Part shown: positions 40,101 to 51,080 of the stretch, one piece after another
Layout of the letters: every line of letters starts with the position of its first letter
How positions within the stretch are numbered: position 1 is the first letter of the stretch
From: Auanema rhodensis
Taxonomy: Eukaryota; Nematoda; Chromadorea; Rhabditida; Rhabditidae
Direction of reading: 5' to 3'
Assembly: GCA_964057225.1 (NCBI GenBank)
Contig: OZ059897.1
Coordinates: forward strand, 15,252,001 to 15,316,000
Length of the DNA stretch: 64,000 bases
Translations under genes and position numbers: made by a program
The notes under the pieces: generated by a model
Database searches by the model: none
What the model was told of the DNA's origin: nothing
Seen by the model: the letters and a program-made list of their open reading frames with translations, nothing else

Positions 40101-42177
40101 TCGTGCAATTTTAGCTTACAGTGTCTATGAAAATGGACAAGAAATTCTGGATACTACTCCAAAGACAGTTGAAATTATCTTGTCAATATAGAAATCAATG
40201 ATGATATTATAGGGTGAAATTAATTGTCTTCATGGTTTACGTGTTCTCAGTATGTGCTGGATTATTCTTGGCCATACCTACTATTATATAGGAAAAAGTC
40301 TTACAACTGGTATCATTTTTAATTCATAGTATTAGTCTTCGAACATTTACAGATAACTTAATTCCAACTCTTATTAATTTTCCTAAAATGTTTTACACAC
40401 AAATTATTGTACAAGCTCCATTAGCTGTTGACTCATTCTTTTTCCTCAGGTATCAATTTATACAAATTAAACTAAATAATAATAATATAAATTGACAGTG
40501 GTCTGCTATCCAGCTATCTGTTCTTCAAGAGAATATTCGTCCGTTATTCTCTCAAATCTGCCTTATATATTCCAGCTTGGTTAGCATATTTCATTAAGCG
40601 TTATACTAGGTTACTATTCTCTATATATTATAGTTATTATAATTATTATTAAGAATAACACCAGTTTATGCTGTAATTATGTTATTTGATGTCACTTTAT
40701 TCACCTATCTATCATCAGGACCATTCTGGAGACCTATTGAGCCTTTAGTAAATTCCCTTCACTTTTTAAAAATTTCATTGGGTTGCTTGCAGGGTTGCTC
40801 CGTAAGTGGATGGACGAATTTTGTTTATCTCAATAATTTCCTTTTACAAGATAAAGAATGTGTAAGTTTTGCAATTTATTCCTTGTCACAAAGGGAGTTT
40901 ATGTAGTGTATGGGATGGACTTGGTATTTGGCCAACGATATGCAATTCCAAATTTTCTTACTTCCAACCTTGGTTATTGCTTTTTCTTAGTTAGTTCCAC
41001 TTCAATTGCTCTTATTATCATTTTATATTAAGCTACTTCAAATCTCCTGAATGGGAAGAAGAGCAAAATCTAATATCCTCAGATGGCACAGAAAGTGTGC
41101 GGAAAATTCGCCCACCACCTACAACACCCAAAGATAATGCTAGGTACCCAATAATCGAGTTTCATTCATTTTACTTTTTATTCAGAAGTGAACGGTTGGG
41201 TCTCATTGTTACAGGTGTTGTGCTCGCTATATGTACGATTATCAAGCTATACATTGTAATATCCAACGACTATCCTCCTGCTCCCATTTTGACAGCTAAA
41301 CTCCAAATGTTTGTTGTACTTTAGTTTCTATTTTTAAAGTAAAAAACAATTTAGTGTAAAGGCTCTTGACTCATATTGGAATGACGTTTACATTAGACCT
41401 TATATTCGTTGTGCCCCATTCATAATTGGAATTTTATTAGGATATGTCTTGAATATATACACTAATTCGGAGAATGATTTGAAATTGGAGCTGCCACGTG
41501 TAAATATATCTCGATTTTTTACCGATCATGGCGTTGCTCTCGTTTAGAACTATGTTTTAATTGGATGGACACTTTCTACAATCCTGGGTCTTTATTCCGT
41601 ATTTGGACTTTTCAATTATGCAAAAACAGGAGATATCTCTGAAGTATGGAGGTGGATGTACACTATTCTGGGGAGATTAACCTTTGCCATTTCTTTGTGT
41701 TGGGTAACATTTGCATGTGTTACTGGTAATGGAGGTAATAAGCAAATACATCAGTATATTAATCTTAATACTGAATTCAGGTCCGGTGAACACCTTCCTT
41801 TCATGGAAATTGTTTGTACCGTTATCGAGAATTACATTTGGAGCCTATTTAATTCACCCCATTATGCTTCAAGTATACAATTTTGCTAGGTTACAACCTT
41901 TCCATTTCTCCTCGTTCTTCCAAATGGTTAGAATTTATTGAATATCAAGTATACCCATAGTTTTCAGTTACGGCATACTTTCGAAGCAGTGTTTGTCTCT
42001 TATTTCATGGCGTTCCTTATCGTTTTGGCATTCGAGAAACCGTTTGCAGTTTTTGATGATATATTCATACCATTAAGAGAGAAAAAGGAAGAATCGGAAG
42101 TTGATGATGAAACGCAGAATATTCCTCCAAATACGTCTATAGAATTACAACAGATGAGAACTCGCAACTTAGACTAA
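37191..42177 (+). CDS. NRF-6-like multi-pass acyltransferase 3 family protein
   Basis: Twenty-one exons give 920 aa. The signal peptide is MRGWAHVVFLLLLGLFQLST. The ectodomain has the NRF pattern: cysteine-rich NCTDCKCTPLYQ, then DAQGKIPSGILGGN, WIGSWNTC and GVCVPDTCTDYD. An acidic/basic insert containing RRSKR (codons from 37500) precedes it. A first transmembrane segment (YFLIFTIVMMVFGTCYDL) leads to a cytosolic basic loop. The acyltransferase-3 membrane domain starts at CLHGLRVLSMCWIILGHTYY (the family Arg and His) and includes DSFFFLSGLLSSYLFFKR and SRITFGAYLIHPIMLQVY. C. elegans NRF-6 and NDG-4 act in lipid/drug uptake and yolk transport. The tail is cytosolic and acidic. Intron 3 is about 900 nt; the rest are short. 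An overlapping ATG at 37186 is in another frame and lacks a signal peptide. Confidence 0.9.
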
Positions 42178-43103
42178 TACATTACATGTATTTAAACTAT
42201 GAACCATAATAATAGTTAATAGCTATAAAACCTGAAAGGTTTAATAAAGCATTCTTATTTTCGAATAGTTATTAATATTATCTAAAAGATGAATAAATCA
42301 AAAAAGTCAACATGGAAAGGAATATGACAACGTTCATAGTTTAAACCCCACAGCCTCTTATCTATAAAACGAGGAATACCGTGGTGCGTCATGAGCGAAT
42401 AAAAATAACAACGAGTGCATGCCGATTTGCTCATGAATCAAGTTTTGGAATAAGCTCACAACTTCCTTAATAGTGATTAAAATCTTAATATGTAAGATAC
42501 TCAAGAGTGTGTCTGATCCATTCGAACCATTTGATAGACGCAACGCCAGCCGCTCGCGAGACCATGCGACGCGTACGCTGTTCAAAACACTTCTCCGCAT
42601 ATAATTCAAAGTTTCTTTTGAAAATTATGAATTTCTTCGGCCCATTTTTAAATTATATCTATTGAATAAATGCATTTCTAAATTTCTTTCTTGTGACTTT
42701 AAAGCTTGTTTTTGAGCTTGTTTACGCTTGCTTGATTTGCCTTCGCGCTTGTTTCACTTTTTGAAATCCTTCAGCAGCGTCTGTATTAAAGATATGAAAC
42801 GGGATAAATTCTTTACAACCTCGTTTGGCATAATTTATAAGTCAAATTTTTTTTAAAATTAGTTTTAATGTTTAAATTTTTTTTTAATCTGCTCTTCTTT
42901 TTTTAAACTTTTATTATCATCTAGAACTTTACCTTATCTGTGCTCCTTTTTACCATCTGAGAGTTGTTTGTAAATTACTTCGTTGTTGCTGTATTTCTAT
43001 ACAGAAATATGAACTTTATAATATATATAATTTATCTTTGTTATATCTTTATTCCAATTTTTTCCATTATTTAGTAGGGTCATTACACCTCTCTTAACTT
43101 AAG
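42178..43103. promoter_or_regulatory. Intergenic, probable ARID2 promoter with CTCGCGAGA motif
   Basis: No gene is supported. A GC- and CpG-rich patch at 42541-42580 contains CTCGCGAGA (42553-42561), a palindromic element found in many housekeeping promoters, next to CGACGCGTACGC. It lies about 540 bp upstream of the ARID2 start. The remainder is T-rich and resembles an outron. Confidence 0.35.
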
Positions 43104-46100
43104 ATGGAGCAGCGGAAACGTAAATCTGCGCTTGAAAACTATGTTGATAGTTTGATGGACCCCCCAGAAAAACTGAAAAAAATGGCAGATTTTTATAACA
43201 GTTTGAAACATTTCTACCGGCGTAAATGGTATACAATTTCGCATAACATTCAAAGTGTTATTTTTGTTTCACAGGAATGCTAATTTGAAGCTACCTTGTG
43301 TCCAAGGAGTTGAAGTAAATCTATTTCGAATGTTTGATGTTGTGATGAGCTTAGGTGGATGGCAAAAGGTAGTTTTGAAATTTTTTTATATAGCATATAT
43401 AGCAATACTTTTTTCATTAGGTCTCACAGCAAGAGAAGTGGCCAGACGTAGCTGAAATGTTGGGCGTTGGGGAAGATGTTGTAGGCGGAGATCATGCCAT
43501 TAAGCTTATGTACATGAGGTAATTAAAAAAAATGTATATATATATTGCTCAATTGAATTATCTCAGGTATTTATCCAAGTATGAGCAAAATGAAACAATT
43601 GGTGACATTGATGAGATGATGATGGATGGTGAAATGTCTCGTAGCCGTGGTCGTCAAGCTTCTTCTTTTGCTACCAACGAGTGTCCAATAAGTACAGCTC
43701 GTCATCATGGTTCGGTTAAGCACAATGATTTTTTGCAAATAGAAATTTTAGATTTTATACGACGTGATGACCGTGGTAATCCTTCAACAGAACCTGATTA
43801 TGCAAGGGTCATGAGATCACTTCTTAGTGGTCTTCCCAATGAAGTTGATTTTGGTGTTAATGTATGTACTCTTCTATCTCACCCGGGCCCTAGGTTGTTA
43901 CGACTGAGTCATGCTCCGCATATTCCGGTGTTACTCGCCGCACATTGTGGAATTTTCGATGAAGGTTTTTTATATTCATATATAATTGAAAGTTTGGTGT
44001 TTACAGAAGATGCAGACTTATTTGATCTTTACAAGTCATGGAAAGATTATACCCAAAGAGATTTTATTGCATTCTGGGCCAACAGTGGTGTTCCTGACGA
44101 TTTCCTAAAATTGTTTGTTCCGGACGCCTTAAAAGTTGATTTGGTAATTTGAAGCATACTTTTTGTAATATTTGATGAATATGCTTTACAGGATCCGGAT
44201 AGTGAATTGCTTCACGGGTTATCTATTGAGTATGATGTTCGAAATCCCATTTCTTGGAGATTGAACCAGGTATTAAATAATACTTATCTACATTGCCTGT
44301 ATTTAAACTTTAAGATTGCTACCATAATACGTAATTTCTCTTTCGAACCAATTAATCGAGTTACTCTTACCAAATGCTGGCCATTGATGAAATTTTTGCT
44401 CTTATGTGCATCATGTAAATATGTCCCATTGTACACTGCTGCTATGGATACTCTGTCGAATCTTGCTTGCGACGTGAGTTATAATTGCTTTATGACATAA
44501 TATTATATTTTGATCTAGATTAATTTAACTTGGTATCGTATGACTCACTCATCGGACTATGCACTTCTTCGTTTAGTTCAAAAGGGGTTTAAGAGTAACG
44601 ATAAATTTATGGTATTTCTATAGTTGGGTAATAATTTACTTTACTTATTTTCAGCTTATTCGTTCTATGGAAATCATAACAGGCTTGTGTATGAATGATT
44701 TAAACGAGTCAATTCTTTGTGATTTCATAACTGCGGATATGTTTGATCGTATTTTTGAAATTGTTTGCGTTAAGGATATTATGATGTGTGTATATGCCCT
44801 TGAATGTCTGTATCAGGTAAAACGAATTAATTTTTCTTTCAAGTGTCATTCTACTTTAGATGTCTGAAATGGGATCAGTGCCTTGCGATTTGATTGCAAA
44901 ACGTCCTCGATTCGTGCAACAGTTAGTTTCTATGGCTACATTGGAAGCCGTGTCATTTGGTCCGTCTGGCTTAGCCGGAATGAAAGTTGTTGAGTATCAA
45001 CCTCCACCAGGAGTATGTTGAAAGTAGATATTTGTTATTAGTCAAGTTTGTTTCAGCACGGCCCACCAGGTTATGCCCCGCAACATCCTGGAGGACATCA
45101 TATTTTAATGAATCATCAGGGACACTCTAATCATCCTGGCCATTACAGCCATCCAGGACATGGTTCTCATCATGGTCATCCAGGCATGGCAATGGCTTCA
45201 GGAACACCTGGTCACCCCGGACACCCTGGCCACCCCGGACACCCTGGCCACCCAAGCCATCCCAGTCATCCCAGCCATCATCCTGGACAACACATGCCTG
45301 GTTCATATCCTATGACTCCACAAAGAGTTATACATACAAGTGGAACTCCCCGAACGGGACTTCCTCAGATAGTGCATATAGCCGGTACTCCTTCTCGCTC
45401 TGTCAACACAGAGAATAAGGTGCTTGCTAATAAAATATCCCAAAATTTATATATCTTTTGCAGTCTCAAATAGATTTACTCACTGAACAATGGATAAGAA
45501 GTAATTGTGTAGCGGACCCTCACAGTTCCACTCCTCGTGGTGAACTGTACGCTGCATATGTAGATGATTTAAGAACACAGTATCATTCATTAAGTGGAAG
45601 CCTAGCTATGTTCACTAATATAATGAAGTATGTTATCATTTTAAATAAATTCTAAATCTAAAAATAATTCAGGGCTATGCATCCCGAAGTTCAAATTAAA
45701 ATGGCTGAGAATACTCTAACCATGGTTGCTCAAGGTATTCGCCTTGTAAAGCCTCACAGTAAGTGATTTTTGTGATTTCGTAATATATTGTTTTTTTTAG
45801 AATTGGTCTCAAGTTCAGTGGTGGGTTCTGCCACTCATTCTGCTGCAAACTCTCATCCACTAATGAAGCAAATTTTGACGAAAGGACCTTCACAACCATT
45901 AAATGGAATGAATGGACGGTATAGAATGATAAACAACTTCGTATTTATTTTTCGAAAATTTAAGAAGTAGCACGGAATCGTCTCGCAGTAGCACACCTGT
46001 TGATGAAGCCAAGAAAGACGAAGAATCTCCTGTTAAAGGAAAACGTGGTTCTCACAATGCATCTAATGGAAAAATAATTTCTGAGAAGTCGGAGGATAAA

Positions 46101-46919
46101 CGTGAAGATAAGGTAGTTGTACTTTTACCATGTTATTAAAGCGTAGTTTACTTACCTATTTCAGGAAATTGTACACCACGAATACATGTGTGAATGGGAC
46201 GGTTGTGGTTCCGGATTCTCATCTTCGCAAGGAGTGCTTACACATTGTTTGAAAGCTCACATGATTGACCAACTTCAACCGTGCAAGTGGCCAGGGTGCG
46301 ACGGAACTCCAAGAAGTAGATGGTCTTTAGTGACACATCTTCTTGATCATCATACTCAGGATGCTCAATTACGGGCTGCTGCACAAAAACGAAAGTATGC
46401 TTATTCATAATCAAAGTTTATTCAATTTTTTCTTCAGAGATGGTTCGGCGCCTGCCAGGCCGACTCCTTATCAGAAAGATTTGCCTAGGGATATTCCAGC
46501 CCATCCTGGTTATGCTAAGCATGCAGCTATTGAAGCTATACGACGTCACGCATTTAACTACTTACCTAGGGATATCACAGTAAATTAGTTTTTTAATTAC
46601 GTACTTATCAATAATAATTTAAGGATGAGCCTGAGGGACCTGTAACTAAGAGTATTCGTCTCACCAGCTGTTTAATTCTCAGAAATCTAGCCCGGTATTC
46701 TTCTGAAGGCAGACAGTAAGCTTACCCTTCCTTTCTCGTTCTCATTTTTTTTTCAGTTTGCTCAGACGTCATGAACGCCATATTTGCTGGTTAGCGTTAT
46801 CTAGATTAGAATCTAGTCATGCGTTGGCACAGTTGCTGGCTGAACTTAATCCTGCAGCAGACGATGTTCCAGAAGAGCAGACAGCTTCTTATATCGCTTT
46901 TCGTTCTATTACTGCCTAA
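43104..46919 (+). CDS. swsn-7: ARID2 (BAF200/PBAF subunit; swsn-7 type)
   Basis: Nineteen exons give 1000 aa (first 43104-43228, last 46757-46919). Domains in order: an ARID near the N-terminus ([45 protein letters not shown]); the ARID2-specific segment ([20 protein letters not shown], matching human [20 protein letters not shown]); armadillo-like repeats to about 44816; a His-Pro-Gly-rich linker (45060-45300); an RFX-type DNA-binding region ([20 protein letters not shown]); two C2H2-like fingers (CEWDGCG...H and CKWPGCD...H); and the conserved C-terminus ([26 protein letters not shown]). ARID2 is a subunit of the PBAF SWI/SNF remodeller. The 42-nt intron after codon 237 keeps the frame open if retained; splicing it aligns the spacing exactly with human ARID2. 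This gene is shorter than human (1835 aa), mainly in the glutamine-rich middle. Confidence 0.94.
45190..45290 (+). repeat. HPG/HPS-encoding short tandem repeat in ARID2
   Basis: In-frame tandem copies of about 9 bp (CACCCCGGA / CACCCTGGC / CATCCCAGC) encode repeated His-Pro-Gly and then His-Pro-Ser triplets within the linker between the armadillo and RFX regions. Copy number may vary between individuals. Confidence 0.75.
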
Positions 46920-47565
46920 TAATCCACATCCCGTAACTTCACTTTTACTTTTACACGTGTATATTTCATTTAACTCTCAGATTTACAATGTTCACAGGCT
47001 CAGTTTTTTTTAATTCCACAGGTTTATTTTCATTTCGAAAAAATTGTTTTCTGGTTCTTAGAAAACGAGTACGTTGAAGCGTTTTACGGGTTTCGTTTTC
47101 GAGTCTCCAGCTGATCTTCTTCTGCCTGTTTTTATTTTCCATATTTGTATACCTCGAGTTATTTATTTTTTGCCCCTCTCCAAAATCATTTCTTTATAAT
47201 ACGCTTTGCTGTGAGTGGTTGGTCTCACTTGTCTCATTATGTAATCTCATCATGCTTTTTTACCTTTGCGATAGGTACACAGGTACTGAGTCGTTATTTA
47301 TGGAAACCTGTATGCAAGGGTCTATATGTTATTTAGTCGAATATCTGGTTAACTTTGAGTGCGTTACCCTAAATAGGCATCTCTCATTAACATTAAAATA
47401 TCTGAAGCACTTTGTGTTCTCATCAATTCTTATTTCTATAACTGATAAATGCGTTGTCACATTTGTATATTTTAAAATATATTTAAAAGGTGCTTGAAAC
47501 ACATTGATACCTGAATGATTTTCTGTATATGTACACTATATACGAATATCCTATTGTAGTTAACA
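46920..47565. other. Intergenic between ARID2 and HDAC3-like gene
   Basis: About 650 bp, T-rich, ending in an acceptor (CCTATTGTAG, ending 47559) six bases before the deacetylase ATG. No gene is supported; the T-richness suits an outron before a trans-splice site. Confidence 0.45.
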
Positions 47566-49362
47566 ATGGCCAAGCCAGAATATATTGATCTTATTGAAAA
47601 CAATAAAAAAAATTCTGTCACTTACTACTATCATCCGGATGTGGGTAATTTTCACTATGGTAAGGTGCTCCAGTTTTCTTCGGATAATTTTTTTTACAGG
47701 ACCTCGACATCCTATGAAACCTCAGCGACTGGCTGCTTGTAATAATCTAGTAATTCATTATGGGCTTCATGAAAAAATGGAAATGCGACTATCCCCAAAA
47801 GCTAACACCGCTGATATGATGTAAGACAAAATAATATAATGTATGTAACATAAGTGTTATATGATTTAGTCGCTTTCACTCACCTGATTATATAGCATTT
47901 TTGGAAAGAATCAATCCACGATGTGCTAAACAAAATGAATCCTATTTCCCACAATTTAATATTGGAGAAGATTGGTACGATTTATAACATTTTTGAAATA
48001 GCTGTCGTTGTTACAGTCCTGTTTTTGATGGAATCTTTGAATTTTGTTCCCTTTATACAGGAGGTTCAATAGAGGGAGCTATAAGGCTAGTTTAAATATT
48101 TATAATATATTAAAATTTTAGTTCTGTTCAGATTAAATCATAAAGTTTCCGATATAGTTATTAATTGGAGTGGAGGGCTTCATCATGCGAAAAAGGTAAT
48201 TGCAATTTTGTTTCTTTTAAATATTTCTTACTATTTAGGCTGAAGCTAGTGGATTTTGTTATGTTAACGATATTGTATTGGCAATACTAGAATTGTTAAA
48301 GTATCATAAAAGGTTTGAATATTATATAATATATTATTTATTTCATATTATGTTTAATAGAGTTTTGTATATTGATATTGATATCCATCATGGCGATGGT
48401 GTACAAGAAGCTTTTGAACTTACCGATAGAGTAAATAGTCTTATTGTTTTTTAAATATATTTTTCATTTTAAGGTAATGACAGTATCCTTTCATAAATAT
48501 GGATCTATGTTCTTTCCTGGAACTGGAAACATGTTTGATATTGGTCATGACCAAGGGCGATTTTTCTCAGTTAATGTGCCATTAGGTGGTGGTATTGAAG
48601 ATCCGGGTAACAGATTGTTTCTTCAATTTAAAAAAATTAATTTTTTTATTAGATTATTTATTTTTGTTCAAACCTGTGATAGAAGAAGTTATTAGGAGTT
48701 ATCAACCTGAAGCTATTGTTCTACAATGTGGTTCAGATTCTCTCGGGTGCGATAGATTAGGAAATTTCAACTTATCGTATGTTTAAATATTGACATATAG
48801 TTAAAATTGTTAACATGAAGGTTCGATGGGCATGCTGAGTGTGTAAGATTTGTGCGTGATCTTGGTTTACCCATGTTGGTATTAGGAGGAGGAGGATACA
48901 CTCTCCGTAATGTAGCGAGATGCTGGGCAAATGAGACCGGAGTTTTAGTTGGAGCTCGGCTAGATAATAACATACCCGAGAACTCAGGTGTCGACATATT
49001 TTTTGTATTTATTTTGTTTTTGTTATGCAGAGTATTTGCCATTTTTCGGACCAGATTTTACTCTTAGACCTGAATTGGCAAAACGATTAGAAAATCAAAA
49101 TACGAAAGAGGTAATCCTTCTTCTTAGATCGTTGAACTAACTAGTTACTTTTTTTTCAGTTTTTGGAAGCCATAAAATATGATATCTTGCAAAATTTACG
49201 AAAAGTTAGGACAGCGCCTTCGGTTCAAATGCAACCCATTCCTGATGACTTCTTCGATAAAGATGAAGCATTAGCCGCTCAAGAGGTATTCATTTTTTGG
49301 TGTATTCACTTGAAAATGTTTTGTAGATTGATGAAGATGAAAGACCTGCTGATAGTGACTAA
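47566..49362 (+). CDS. hda-3: Class I histone deacetylase, HDAC3-like
   Basis: Thirteen exons give 420 aa (human HD3 428). The catalytic residues are all present: GGLHHAKK (the two active-site histidines), DIDIHHGDG and [12 protein letters not shown] (zinc ligands) and [14 protein letters not shown] (transition-state tyrosine). HDAC3-type features are [40 protein letters not shown] and [11 protein letters not shown]; the C-terminus is short and acidic (EDERPADSD). These enzymes remove acetyl groups from histones as part of NCoR/SMRT-type co-repressors. Intron 4 (48086-48131) starts GCTAGT: only a GC donor gives [13 protein letters not shown], the conserved reading. Where HDAC3 usually has IRGH before EC, this protein has FDGHAEC. 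Exons: 47566-47659, 47700-47820, 47870-47974, 48017-48085, 48132-48195, 48239-48312, 48361-48430, 48474-48606, 48653-48776, 48821-48987, 49031-49110, 49160-49285, 49327-49362. Confidence 0.93.
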
Positions 49363-50284
49363 TCATTAATCCTATAATTTAAATTAAATGTGATCACTTA
49401 ATATTGATTACAACGTGCTCAATTTGTGCTTATCATGGTTCTCAATTTTTGTTTTTATTTTCACTCTCCAATAGTTCGGGTAGAACAGTATCATTAATTA
49501 CCGTTGAATATTTTCATAATTCATGGAAATTACACATTGCAATATATCAATGCTTTTGGTTGTTTATTGTTCAACTTAATTGAAACCTTATCTCAATTGT
49601 CAACATCAATTTCTTCGCTACTGGGTTCTTTCCGATGTCTAGTCATTAGTTATTATTAGTAAACGCTTGACTTTCTTGGGTAGGTTCGATTTAATAATTT
49701 GTATTTGATGTTCCAGCCATGTTTGTGCTAGATAGAGATCGTTATCATAGATTTCATTTAGCTCTATTGTTTATTATTCAACTTTTTCGATTATTCTGAT
49801 CTCGTTGTAATATTCACTGACAATCATATGTGTAACTGTTGATTTTTATCTTACCTGTAGTTGATATGGTTGTACTTAATTTAGTTTATATTTTTTGAAA
49901 AAGAATGTGTTCTAGGGCATTTTTTAATTGTGCTCCTATAAAGATTTTCTGACTATCATTTTTTTAAATTTAAAAATTACTTAATTACTAATAGTTACTT
50001 CGAGAAAACTTCTTATTTTTTTTGAGAATTTAAAAATAACATTCTTTTTGTTGATGTTGTTCCCTGTCGGAAAAGTTAAAACTAATATTTATTATTAAAT
50101 AGAATACAAAACCATATGGCACTTGAGATCACATTTTGGCTGGCATAACATTGTAAAATGAAATCAACAAGTTTTAGAAACATGAAACATATTTACAATT
50201 GGATTGACATGAAAAATTTGGAATTTTGTTTTGAATCAATATAGGGAATTAAAGAATTTTGTGAGCAACCGGTATTCATATTAA
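49363..50284. other. Convergent intergenic region
   Basis: About 920 bp of T-rich DNA between the 3' ends of the deacetylase gene and the minus-strand gene beginning at 55596. It presumably contains both 3' UTRs. No gene or RNA is recognised. Confidence 0.5.
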
Positions 50285-51015
50285 TTATCGAGTGAATTGA
50301 AAACAGTTATTGTGTGGCCTCGGCCGTCCTATAGCTTTTGCTAAAGCTGTTAATGTAAGAAGCTTGAGTTGAAATGATACATCTGGAGCGATTCTAACAC
50401 GGCCAGCATCTATTCGAGCAATTTCTCTGCCATTTGATTCCAATACACATTTCCAGTTCTCACTGATAAAGACAACTTTACGTGTTAAGATAGAAGAAAA
50501 ACATGATCTTACCCTTGTTGTTCAGTTCGAGTACACCGAGCTATGGTGGCTCTCATGTTATTTTGTATTAGGAATGGATCACCTAGAAAAATATTCATTG
50601 ACCGTTATATATTCATTTGTTAGAAAGATGAGAGCGTCAAATAATAACAGATATGAATGCATATTATAGTAATATCGACTATAAACGCCCGTATATATAT
50701 ATATATATCTATATATTCTTTATAAAAAAAACTATTTTATACTTTAAATTTATAAAAATAGTTTATACTTTAAAGAAAAAGAAATAATAGGTTATGATTT
50801 TTTGCTTGAACTTGTTTTTCGTTTCTTCATGTCAGAAGTTTCGTATCATTTAATGTGAGGAGACGACCAACTCGTAAACCAAATATACCCTCTCAAAGGC
50901 AAATTTTGAATTAACAGTTTAGCTCATATTTCAAGGAAATGCCTTTACTTTATTTCAATTTGAACGATAGCACGAAAAGTGAAAAGTTTGAAATAGCATC
51001 AGTATAATCTCCCTA

Positions 51016-51080
<65 letters not shown>

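Noticed and set aside
40170-40212. 31-nt intron or premature stop in the NRF-6-like gene
   Set aside because: Using the donor ACA|GTTGAA gives an in-phase 45-nt intron and restores the conserved CLHGLRVLSM block.
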